Shown here piece after piece: positions 6,511 through 12,577 of a DNA stretch of 12,577 nt (positions within the stretch are counted from its first letter, which is position 1; each line of letters starts with the position of its first letter). The translations under genes and the position numbers were made by a program. Origin of the DNA: an uncultured Peptoniphilus sp. (GTDB taxonomy: Bacteria; Bacillota; Clostridia; Tissierellales; Peptoniphilaceae); assembly GCF_946222045.1 (NCBI RefSeq), contig NZ_CAMILN010000045.1:1-12577 (forward strand). The letters are read 5' to 3'. The notes beneath the pieces are model-generated. The model saw nothing but the letters and a program-made list of their open reading frames with translations. It was not told where the DNA came from and did no database searches.

Positions 6511-7509
6511 TTATTCCAAACCTAAATTTGGATTTGCAAAATTTTCTTCATCAAGATTGCCAGCCATGTATTCATAATAAGCTGCCGAAGCAATCATAGC
6601 AGCATTGTCTGTGCAGAGCTTTAAGTCAGGATAGAAAATTTTAATATTTTCTTCGGCACCCTTTTCTTCAAAGGCTTCTCTTATCCTAGAATTTGCTGAA
6701 ACTCCACCACAAAGGACAATCTTATCCATGTTTTTCTCTCTTGCCAATCTAAAAGATTTTTCAAGTAAGACATCAACCACTGCCTCTTGGAAGGACTTGC
6801 ACACATCTTCTATTACAATTTCTTCTCCACGAAGCTTAGTTGAGTTTAAATAATTTAGGACTGCAGTCTTGAGGCCAGAAAAAGAAAAATTATAATTGTC
6901 TTCCTTGATCATTACCCTTGGGAAGTCTATAGTTTCCTTGCCTTCTTTTGCAAGCTTATCAACTATTGGTCCACCTGGATAACCAATCCCCATGGACCTT
7001 GCCACCTTGTCAAAGGCTTCGCCCACTGCATCGTCAACAGTTCTTCCATGAAGGGTAAAGTCAACATAGTCCTTGACTTCAATTAAGTAGGTATGGCCAC
7101 CAGAAATTATTAGACCAATAAAGGGCGGCTCCAAGTCCTTAAAAGAAATGTAATTTGCACAAACGTGTCCCACTATATGGTTGACCCCAACAAAGGGTTT
7201 ATTTGTTGCAAGGGCAAGAGTCTTACCTGCACTCAATCCCACAAGCAGGGCACCAATAAGTCCTGGTCCCTTTGTGGCTGCAATAATGTCTATGTCCTTG
7301 AGGTCCACTCCTGCCTCGTCAAGTCCTTCCTTTAAGACTGTGTTAATAGCTTCAACATGTTGTCTTGATGCAATTTCAGGTACAACTCCACCAAATTTTT
7401 TGTGGGTATCAATTTGGGATGCAATCACATTAGAATAAACTTCTCGTCCGTCTTCAACAACAGCAACAGAAGTTTCATCACAAGAGGATTCCACTGCCAA
7501 AACTTTCAT
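6511..7509 (-). CDS. tsaD: tRNA N6-adenosine threonylcarbamoyltransferase TsaD
   Basis: Transfers the threonylcarbamoyl group from threonylcarbamoyl-AMP to A37 of ANN-decoding tRNAs, making t6A, in complex with TsaB and TsaE. Length is 332 aa, normal for the family. The ASKHA-fold start MKVLAVESSCDETS is present, with metal-binding H111 and H115 (HIVGH), SGGHTYL (136-142), DDAVGEAFDKVAR (159-171), SFSGLKTAV (209-217), CGGVSANSRIRE (267-278) and metal ligand D301 (CTDNAAM). The histidines fall at the same numbers as in E. coli TsaD. All catalytic motifs appear intact. The start ATG is four bases after the rimI stop, with GGAGGGAG inside the end of rimI as ribosome binding site, so translation is probably coupled. 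It is the last gene of its operon. Confidence 0.97.
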   Translation of the reverse strand: MKVLAVESSCDETSVAVVEDGREVYSNVIASQIDTHKKFGGVVPEIASRQHVEAINTVLKEGLDEAGVDLKDIDIIAATKGPGLIGALLVGLSAGKTLALATNKPFVGVNHIVGHVCANYISFKDLEPPFIGLIISGGHTYLIEVKDYVDFTLHGRTVDDAVGEAFDKVARSMGIGYPGGPIVDKLAKEGKETIDFPRVMIKEDNYNFSFSGLKTAVLNYLNSTKLRGEEIVIEDVCKSFQEAVVDVLLEKSFRLAREKNMDKIVLCGGVSANSRIREAFEEKGAEENIKIFYPDLKLCTDNAAMIASAAYYEYMAGNLDEENFANPNLGLE

Positions 7510-7513
7510 CTCA

Positions 7514-7948
7514 TCACTCCCTCCACATTATATAGGCATCTCTGTCAATGCCGTAATAATCTTTTCTCACTCCTTGGATTGTAAATCCAAACTTTTTATA
7601 TAAATTAAAGGCGACCCTATTAGACTTTTCAACCTCCAGGGTCATCTTGTAAGATTCTCTTTCTGCAAGATCAATTAGACCTTCAAAAAGGTCATTTGCA
7701 AGTTTTTGTCCACGATAATTTTTTCCAACAGCAACATTTCCTATGTGAACTTCATCATAAATCCTCATAAAGGAAATGAATCCGCCTATTTCACCATCGA
7801 CTTCAACTACTAAAATATCTGAAAGTTCATCAAAGACTATGGCGTTTTCAATGGACTTTTTTGACCAGGGATTTTCAAAGGTCTCAACTTCGATTTCGTG
7901 AATCCTATCTATGTCAGACTTATTTGCCAATCTCGTGATTTTTTTCAT
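7514..7948 (-). CDS. rimI: Ribosomal protein alanine N-acetyltransferase RimI (GNAT family)
   Basis: A 144-aa GNAT acetyltransferase. RimI acetylates the N-terminal alanine of ribosomal protein S18 in E. coli, and the gene commonly sits beside tsaB/tsaD in Firmicutes. Visible parts are beta-1 ITRLANKSDIDRIHEIE (4-20), ETFENPWSKKSIE (22-34, family FxxPWS), IGNVAVGKNYRGQKLAN (69-85, acetyl-CoA loop), LEVEKSN (104-110) and LYKKFGF (116-122). E105 and Y117 sit where RimI's general base and acid are expected. The family loop R/Q-x-x-G-x-G/A reads R79-G-Q-K-L-A84, with Lys for the central Gly. The gene overlaps tsaB by 29 bases and has only a weak AGAGG before its ATG, so translation likely depends on coupling to tsaB. 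True substrate unproven. Confidence 0.88.
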   Translation of the reverse strand: MKKITRLANKSDIDRIHEIEVETFENPWSKKSIENAIVFDELSDILVVEVDGEIGGFISFMRIYDEVHIGNVAVGKNYRGQKLANDLFEGLIDLAERESYKMTLEVEKSNRVAFNLYKKFGFTIQGVRKDYYGIDRDAYIMWRE

Positions 7949-8594
7949 ACTGGGCCTCTGCCTGAGAAAGTTTTAAATAATTTGGTACAAGACCAAAGAC
8001 ATCAACGGGGCCATCCTTTTTGTATCGGATTAATCCAAGCCTTGCAATATTTGTCCCCTTCATACCCTTGTTCTTGGATAATTTTCCTTGAGGAATATCT
8101 CCTAGGAATTTTTCTGCGTCTAGTCCCACAAGAGTGATTTCATCATACTTATCTAATTCTTCCTTAAACCTTTCAAAGGGCAAGAGGGAGTCTTCAAATA
8201 AAACTTCTGGGTCCTCGTCGTTGTCAATTATAGAGCCATAGACATTACCACGTCTCGCATCGACAATAGCAGCAACCTTGCCGTAGTCTGACATCCCATT
8301 TGCTACAAGAGAAGAAACTCCAATTAAGTCCTTATCAAGTGAGAAGGCCAAGACCTTGGCAATAGTAATTCCAATCCTAAGTCCTGTAAAGGATCCTGGT
8401 CCTATTCCCACTGCAATTAGGTCAATATCTTCTAGAGAAAATTCAAACTTTTTGAAAATTTCTTCAATCATATCTGTCACAGATTCTGAATGAGAAACTC
8501 GACCTCTTAAGTTATATTCAGCTAGGACCTCATCATCTTCAATTAGCCCAATAGCAGTTGTTCTTGTGGAAGTATCAATTCCCAAAACTTTCAT
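7920..8594 (-). CDS. tsaB: tRNA threonylcarbamoyladenosine biosynthesis protein TsaB
   Basis: The dimerising, non-catalytic ASKHA-fold partner of TsaD, required for t6A formation on tRNA. Length is 224 aa, typical. The start MKVLGIDTSTRTTAIGL and the signature GIGPGSFTGLRIG (63-75) identify it, followed by IGVSSLVANGM (91-101) and VDARRGNVYGSI, the usual TsaB DARR-x-x-Y motif. It overlaps tsaE upstream by 20 bases and rimI downstream by 29 bases, so the three are almost certainly translated from one message. The TsaD metal-binding histidines are absent, as expected for TsaB. Together with TsaE and TsaD all the transfer-complex components are here. The TsaC/Sua5 enzyme that makes threonylcarbamoyl-AMP is not in the window. 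Confidence 0.96.
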   Translation of the reverse strand: MKVLGIDTSTRTTAIGLIEDDEVLAEYNLRGRVSHSESVTDMIEEIFKKFEFSLEDIDLIAVGIGPGSFTGLRIGITIAKVLAFSLDKDLIGVSSLVANGMSDYGKVAAIVDARRGNVYGSIIDNDEDPEVLFEDSLLPFERFKEELDKYDEITLVGLDAEKFLGDIPQGKLSKNKGMKGTNIARLGLIRYKKDGPVDVFGLVPNYLKLSQAEAQYEKNHEIGK

Positions 8595-9033
8595 CTAATT
8601 TCTCCTTCAATTCATCAAATCTATTTCCAACATAATTTATATCTAAATCTCTCTTATCATCATGGGACTTAATATTTATCTCCATATATTCTTCTGGTAG
8701 GGCATCCCTAATTTTTTCTGCCCACTCAACTATGGTAACTCCATCAGAATAAAAATATTCATCAAATCCAAGATAGTCCACGTCAATTTTGTCATCAAGT
8801 CTATAAGTGTCAATGTGATATAAGTCAGTTTTGCCATAATATTCATTTACAATGGTAAATGTAGGACTTGTCACATAGTCATGGATCCCAAGTCCCTTGG
8901 CAATAGACTTTGTAAGAGTAGTCTTCCCTGCTCCCAAGTCACCATTAAGGCAGACAACATCTCCTGGTCTTAAGTTTTCTCCAAGAAAGAGTCCAAATTT
9001 TTCTGTCTCTTCTAAATTATTTAAGCTTATCAT
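8575..9033 (-). CDS. tsaE: tRNA threonylcarbamoyladenosine biosynthesis ATPase TsaE
   Basis: A small P-loop ATPase that binds TsaB-TsaD and is needed for turnover in t6A synthesis. Length is 152 aa from the chosen start. The Walker A motif GDLGAGKTT is at residues 31-39, followed by the family signature SPTFTIVNEY (56-65), LYHIDTYRL (71-79) and TIVEWAEK. Start: ATG at 9033 has GAGG about six bases upstream. Longer in-frame readings from 9066 or 9048 add a non-conserved leader (MNILKMYLRIY) and overlap that ribosome binding site, so they are rejected. The chosen start overlaps the last 17 bases of the nitroreductase gene, implying translational coupling, and its own 3' end overlaps tsaB. Confidence 0.95.
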   Translation of the reverse strand: MISLNNLEETEKFGLFLGENLRPGDVVCLNGDLGAGKTTLTKSIAKGLGIHDYVTSPTFTIVNEYYGKTDLYHIDTYRLDDKIDVDYLGFDEYFYSDGVTIVEWAEKIRDALPEEYMEINIKSHDDKRDLDINYVGNRFDELKEKLDESFGN

Positions 9034-9550
9034 GTAAATCCTCAAATACATTTTCAGAATATTCAAAGGGAACTTTCTCTGACTTTTCTTCGGCTGGATG
9101 ACCTATGCCAATTATACACTCAACATCAAACTTGTCTTCAAGGTCAAAGAACTTGTGCAAAAATTCTTGGGCAGGGATTCCACTCTCGTGCTTGGAATCT
9201 GTCACGTTGGCCCAAGTTGCTCCAAGGTCCAAGTCAGCTGCTGCAAGTAAGATATAAGTTGCAGCAATAGATGCGTCTTGGTGGTTGGTGTTTGGCGCAA
9301 TCTCGCTATCAGTTACTATGGCAATAGCCACATCAGCACCGGCCAAGAACTTGGCACTATTCACCTTAAAATTAGAAAGTTCTTCCAATCTTTTTTTATC
9401 TCTAATAATTATAAATCTAACTGGGTTTCTGTTTTTTGCCGTAGGGGCATGAAGTGCAATAGTTAAGATTTCTCTCAAGTCTTCTTCAGAAACTTTTTCA
9501 TCAGTAAATTTTCTTATACTTCTTCTCTTTTCAACTAAATCTAAAAGCAT
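9017..9550 (-). CDS. FMN-dependent nitroreductase family protein
   Basis: A 177-aa flavoprotein of the NADH/NADPH-dependent nitroreductase fold, cytoplasmic and usually homodimeric. Evidence is the N-terminal FMN phosphate-binding motif EKRRSIRKF (7-15), the loop HAPTAKNRNPVRFII (34-48), a family helix QDASIAATYILLAAADLDLGATW (91-113) and GIGHPAEEK (148-156) near the C-terminus. The physiological substrate is unknown; such enzymes reduce nitroaromatics, quinones or flavins. It is the first gene of the t6A operon and overlaps tsaE by 17 bases. GAGGTGATAAT precedes the ATG directly. A functional link to tRNA modification is not known to me; co-transcription may be incidental. Confidence 0.9.
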   Translation of the reverse strand: MLLDLVEKRRSIRKFTDEKVSEEDLREILTIALHAPTAKNRNPVRFIIIRDKKRLEELSNFKVNSAKFLAGADVAIAIVTDSEIAPNTNHQDASIAATYILLAAADLDLGATWANVTDSKHESGIPAQEFLHKFFDLEDKFDVECIIGIGHPAEEKSEKVPFEYSENVFEDLHDKLK

Positions 9551-9566
9551 ATTATCACCTCAAAAT

Positions 9567-9575
9567 ATTATAACA
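9567..9575 (-). promoter_or_regulatory. Extended -10 promoter for the nitroreductase-tsaEB-rimI-tsaD operon
   Basis: The complement reads TGTTATAAT, a perfect extended -10 (TGnTATAAT). Seventeen bases upstream the hexamer is TTAAAT, only 3/6 to the -35 consensus, which an extended -10 can tolerate. The predicted start at about 9560 leaves a very short leader before the GAGG ribosome binding site. Confidence 0.6.
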
Positions 9576-9602
9576 CATAGTAATTTTAAATTTAAAAATT
9601 TG

Positions 9603-9630
9603 CAAGAAAAAAGAGGGACTAGCCCTCTTT
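9603..9630 (-). terminator. Intrinsic terminator after the DUF3160 lipoprotein gene
   Basis: Read on the minus strand, AAAGAGGG (9630-9623), loop CTAGT, CCCTCTTT (9617-9610) and then further T residues (TTTTCTTG) form a classic stem with a U-tract. It lies about 24 bases downstream of the DUF3160 stop codon and ends that unit before the nitroreductase promoter. The rest of 9551-9653 shows only promoter and leader sequence. Confidence 0.85.
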
Positions 9631-9653
9631 AATCACTTTTAATACATTTCTTC

Positions 9654-11873
9654 TCAATAATATGAGTCATAATTATATTCAATGGCCTTCTTCTCTTCTG
9701 TCACAAGATCTTTATACCAGTTTGGAAAATCAGTTTCTTCATCGTAAACCATTTTTTGCCAATCTTCATCAGTAAGTCTTTCCTTATTTAAAAATTCGTA
9801 ATAAGAGAAAGTTGCTCCCCTGCCCATGTAAAGTCTATCTTGGTGAGGATAGATTACAAAAATTTCCATTGGCTTGCCTGTTCCTATATGGGATATTTCT
9901 CCTTCTGGAAGACCAACGCTATTTTCAACCACTCTCATTAGGTCAACTACTACTGGCATCCTCCTGTCAGTTGCATTCTCTATTTCATACCAGCCAGAGA
10001 TTTCATATTCATCAGAAGATTCCACAAAGTCAACCATTAGCATTTCCATTTCTCCACCAATGAAATATAGGTCTGATATTTCTTCTTCTGTAAACTCTTC
10101 ATCTTGAAGTTCCTTAATAGAAATATCTCTAAGCTTAAGGACCATTGCTTGGAAGTTATTTATTTTTTCTTCATACTTTTCACTTAGCATTTGACGATCC
10201 TTTAAATTTACCTTAGTAAATTCAAGTAGCCAATTTAATTTTTCATAAAGTTCTACATTTGGTTCAACATAAGATTTTGGAATTTCGAATTCTCCTCCAC
10301 CACCCATTTCTGCCATAACAGCCTTGCCATAGAGGACTGTGTCGTGTTTTAATTCTGCAAAAGATCCAAGGGCAGATACTAAGTCCTTTCTTTCCCAAGC
10401 TTCATTTTTCATAAACATTGGATAGCCCTCTCCAAATTTTTGATCATAGGACTTTAGCATCCATAGCCAGCCACGATACATATTTTTTTGCCAGTCTAAA
10501 TCTTCCATCTTCTCCACACTTGAAATATTTTCATCAGTTCGCTCCTTGTACTTACCCCAGTGAGAATTGTAGGAATCATTATCTAAAATTTCTCTCGCCT
10601 TTTCATTTCCAAAGGCAGTCAAAAGGTCTAGTCCTGAATAAATTGGCCTTTCAGATGGCTTGCTTGGACCAGCAAGGTCAACAACATTTTGCATCAATAC
10701 GCTATCCATAACTGCTCTTTGTGGCATATACCTAAAGGACTTACCCATAAAACCTGCAACTTGTGGGTCAGGATATTCCTTTAAAACTGCATAGGCATTA
10801 TTTAAATTTTTCTCATCATCTAATTTATTAATGTCAAAATCTTTTCCATAAACTCCATAAAGTGTCCTTGCATATTCTCTTATAGATAAATCATCAGCAG
10901 ACTCAACCATAAAATCAATTGGTTCAACTAAGTCTTCCCAAGTTTTTAAAATTTCAGGATTTTTATAAATTGAATGAGTGAGAAGTAGTCCTTGCAAGAT
11001 TCCATCTTCATTTGGACCTTCATCCTTATCAATAAATAGTCCAACTTGTCCAAAGTACATTGTGCCTGAGAAATATTTTTTTAATTCTTCACTTCTTGTG
11101 TAGTGACCTCTTGGTTTAAGTTGTGAAAAATCTACGTCCCTTCCATTTATATCTGAAGACGTAATTTCTTCAGACCTTGCTTTTTTAATTTCTTCTTCAT
11201 AAATTTTCTTGGCTTCTTCTGGCAAATTTTCTGGCTCGCTTCCCAAGAGCTTAAGTCCAGTTGCTATAAAGGCAATATTTCTATTTTGAATTTCTTTTAA
11301 TCTTTCATTTTTTATTTCACTCAAAAGATTAATATTTTCTGCAAGCAATTTTTTATTTAGGTCAATAGACTTTGGGTAAAGTTCTTCTTTTTCCAAATTT
11401 CTCAAGAATCCATCGTAAAAAATATGAAAAATGTGAGTTACTGAATCAGTTGTTACAAAACTTGCTAATTCTTTATATTCATTGTCTTCATAAACTTGGT
11501 GAATTTGGTCAAATTCATAATTCCAAGGATCTTCCATGTATTCATTGTTTTCTAAATTTTTTGGCTTAGTGATTACATAACCATTTTTTAATAGCATTTC
11601 CTTTTGTCTTTCTGTAAATTCTCCAAAGTCATAAAAATTTTCTACATTGGAAAAATCATCAGCAACCTTATAATCTTCAAGACTTGGTGTAAATTCAGAA
11701 AGTTTGTAATCAATATAAGCAGTTTTGTTTTCCATTTCATCTAAAAATTTTGTATCTTGTAATTCAATCTTAGCAGGTTGCTTTCCTGGCAAAGAGCCAG
11801 CATCATTTTTACATCCTACCAAAAGCAAAAGTGCCAAAAGTGAAGTTACAAGTATTTTTTTCTTTACTTCCAT
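9654..11873 (-). CDS. DUF3160 family surface lipoprotein
   Basis: A 739-aa exported lipoprotein. The signal is MEVKKK plus a Leu-rich core with lipobox LVGC, so Cys21 would be lipidated and the protein anchored on the outer face of the membrane. The rest matches my recollection of the DUF3160 family along its whole length: QKEMLLKNGYVIT (90-102), FVTTDSVTHIFHIFYDGF (139-156), LKPRGHYTRSEELKKYF (252-268), a C-terminal VEPNVELYEKL segment and GRGATFSYYEF followed by RLTDEDW (684-704). The function of DUF3160 is unknown to me; the conserved His residues (147, 150) might be catalytic or metal-binding, which is speculation. The start overlaps the preceding lipoprotein gene by 10 bases. AAGGAGA stands about nine bases before the ATG, at the long end of normal spacing, so coupling is likely. 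Confidence 0.85.
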   Translation of the reverse strand: MEVKKKILVTSLLALLLLVGCKNDAGSLPGKQPAKIELQDTKFLDEMENKTAYIDYKLSEFTPSLEDYKVADDFSNVENFYDFGEFTERQKEMLLKNGYVITKPKNLENNEYMEDPWNYEFDQIHQVYEDNEYKELASFVTTDSVTHIFHIFYDGFLRNLEKEELYPKSIDLNKKLLAENINLLSEIKNERLKEIQNRNIAFIATGLKLLGSEPENLPEEAKKIYEEEIKKARSEEITSSDINGRDVDFSQLKPRGHYTRSEELKKYFSGTMYFGQVGLFIDKDEGPNEDGILQGLLLTHSIYKNPEILKTWEDLVEPIDFMVESADDLSIREYARTLYGVYGKDFDINKLDDEKNLNNAYAVLKEYPDPQVAGFMGKSFRYMPQRAVMDSVLMQNVVDLAGPSKPSERPIYSGLDLLTAFGNEKAREILDNDSYNSHWGKYKERTDENISSVEKMEDLDWQKNMYRGWLWMLKSYDQKFGEGYPMFMKNEAWERKDLVSALGSFAELKHDTVLYGKAVMAEMGGGGEFEIPKSYVEPNVELYEKLNWLLEFTKVNLKDRQMLSEKYEEKINNFQAMVLKLRDISIKELQDEEFTEEEISDLYFIGGEMEMLMVDFVESSDEYEISGWYEIENATDRRMPVVVDLMRVVENSVGLPEGEISHIGTGKPMEIFVIYPHQDRLYMGRGATFSYYEFLNKERLTDEDWQKMVYDEETDFPNWYKDLVTEEKKAIEYNYDSYY

Positions 11874-12469
11874 TTTACTTCATCTCCTTCTAAATATAAT
11901 TCGCATTTCTTTCCATCTATCTCAACTTTTTTCTCCTTGTCTAAAAATTTGGGCTCCTTCTTTAAGACTTGGCTTCCATAATTTCTCTCAACAGCAAAAT
12001 TAGTCCAGTCATAGACACCAAATATATAATTACCGTCTATATTTTTTTCTATAGAAATAATTTCATCATAAGTATCGCTATCAATGTCGCACAAGTTAAA
12101 ATCTTTGATAGGATTATGAAGCCTTGAAATTCTTAATTTTGGCCTTAACTTTTGATTTTTTAAGTCAATATTGTATAGAAAACATCTCCTGGCAAACTTT
12201 TGATCAAAAGGAGTTTTTTTATAAACTCCAAGTGCCATCTCCATTTCACCACCATCCACATTAGCTAAGTCAATCTTCCAAGGCTTTAGATCACTTACAT
12301 CAATAAGAAATTCTTTGTTTTTATTTTTAATCCTTAGTTCACTTCCAAACTCACCGTCAAGGGAAATAATTTCTGCCAAAAGATCATCTTGACTTTCACT
12401 ATCTATAACTTGAGCTTCATTGCCTCTACATCCTGTTAACAAAACAAGTAAAAATATTAAGTACTTCAT
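11864..12469 (-). CDS. FG-GAP/VCBS-like lipoprotein paired with the DUF3160 gene
   Basis: A 201-aa exported lipoprotein. It has a very short signal, MKYLIFLLVLLTGC, giving lipidation at Cys14. The mature part carries two Asp-rich segments that look like degenerate FG-GAP/VCBS calcium-loop repeats: IDLANVDGGEMEMALGVYK (66-84) and FNLCDIDSDTYDEIISIE (124-141), with KLRISRLHNPIKDF (111-124) between them and a YDW at 153-155. Such repeats normally form beta-propeller blades, but two are too few for a full propeller. I do not know its function. It is the first gene of the two-lipoprotein unit and overlaps the DUF3160 gene by 10 bases, suggesting the products act together at the cell surface. The ATG lacks a clear ribosome binding site and lies six bases after a -10 box. 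Confidence 0.72.
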   Translation of the reverse strand: MKYLIFLLVLLTGCRGNEAQVIDSESQDDLLAEIISLDGEFGSELRIKNKNKEFLIDVSDLKPWKIDLANVDGGEMEMALGVYKKTPFDQKFARRCFLYNIDLKNQKLRPKLRISRLHNPIKDFNLCDIDSDTYDEIISIEKNIDGNYIFGVYDWTNFAVERNYGSQVLKKEPKFLDKEKKVEIDGKKCELYLEGDEVKWK

Positions 12470-12475
12470 GCTTCT

Positions 12476-12484
12476 ATTATATCA
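12476..12484 (-). promoter_or_regulatory. Extended -10 promoter abutting the lipoprotein start (leaderless mRNA predicted)
   Basis: The complement reads TGATATAAT, a perfect extended -10. Only six bases (AGAAGC) separate it from the ATG at 12469, so transcription should start at or within a base or two of the A of the start codon. No good -35 is seen at 17-18 bp. The region further upstream (12485-12577) is AT-rich with no recognisable gene. Confidence 0.6.
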
Positions 12485-12577
12485 TTTAATTTATCAGTTT
12501 ATTTATATAAAGTTTTTTTAATTTATTATTTATAAAATTTCAGACTTACTTAATTAAAAATTTTATGAGCTTAACTC

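Noticed and set aside
9034..9066. Longer TsaE N-terminus (MNILKMYLRIY).
   Set aside because: It is not part of the family, and the GAGG site lies within it just before the better ATG at 9033.
9812..10711. Several plus-strand frames (9812-10063, 9874-10107, 10418-10711) opposite the DUF3160 gene.
   Set aside because: They are antisense to a well-conserved family region, have low-complexity composition, and lack initiation signals.
12532..12566. ATAAAATTT / AAATTTTAT inverted repeat upstream of the lipoprotein operon.
   Set aside because: It is pure A/T apart from the loop, in an extremely AT-rich stretch at the window edge. Chance symmetry is likely and no terminator or operator context can be confirmed.
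1..12577. Searched by eye for CRISPR arrays, transposase genes, rRNA and tRNA genes and riboswitch-like leaders.
   Set aside because: No regularly spaced repeats, transposase motifs or RNA gene structures were seen, and the gaps between genes are short and accounted for by promoters and hairpins.

Overview
The window looks like chromosomal DNA of an AT-rich, low-GC Gram-positive anaerobe. Strong AGGAGG-type ribosome binding sites, TATAAT promoters, two classic lipoprotein signals and TGA used as a stop all fit Firmicutes. The gene set (PreP-like M16C peptidase, tsaE/tsaB/rimI/tsaD cluster, DUF3160 lipoprotein) suggests a Tissierellia/Peptoniphilaceae-type coccus such as Anaerococcus or Peptoniphilus. 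That placement is inference from style and content, not from a search.

Layout. (1) 18-3700, minus: a two-gene unit of a PreP-like zinc peptidase followed 11 bp later by an inositol-monophosphatase-family enzyme. It is driven from a promoter at about 3720-3748 that carries a perfect 8-bp inverted repeat. (2) 3799-5316, plus, divergent: a shortened, degenerate relative of oleate hydratase (MCRA family) that has apparently lost its catalytic glutamate and part of its FAD-binding sequence. (3) 5428-6352: a compact divergent cassette. It holds a 55-aa two-helix membrane protein (minus) and a 234-aa secreted protein with a glycine/alanine-rich hydrophobic segment (plus). The start codons are 52 bp apart, with mirror-image Shine-Dalgarno sequences and overlapping opposed -10 boxes, and hairpins flank the cassette. 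(4) 6511-9550, minus: nitroreductase, tsaE, tsaB, rimI, tsaD, mostly overlapping. This is the tRNA N6-threonylcarbamoyladenosine (t6A) operon with a nitroreductase at its head. (5) 9654-12469, minus: two overlapping lipoprotein genes, an FG-GAP-like 201-aa protein and a 739-aa DUF3160 protein. Their promoter sits so close to the first ATG that the mRNA should be leaderless or nearly so. A clear terminator follows at about 9603-9630.

Functionally, most of the window is housekeeping: t6A tRNA modification, peptide degradation and phosphatase activity. The accessory parts are the degenerate MCRA protein, the divergent membrane/secreted pair, and the surface lipoprotein pair. The strongest candidate for something undescribed is the 5428-6352 cassette. 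Its architecture resembles an exported peptide or protein with a small membrane partner, but no function can be assigned from sequence alone.
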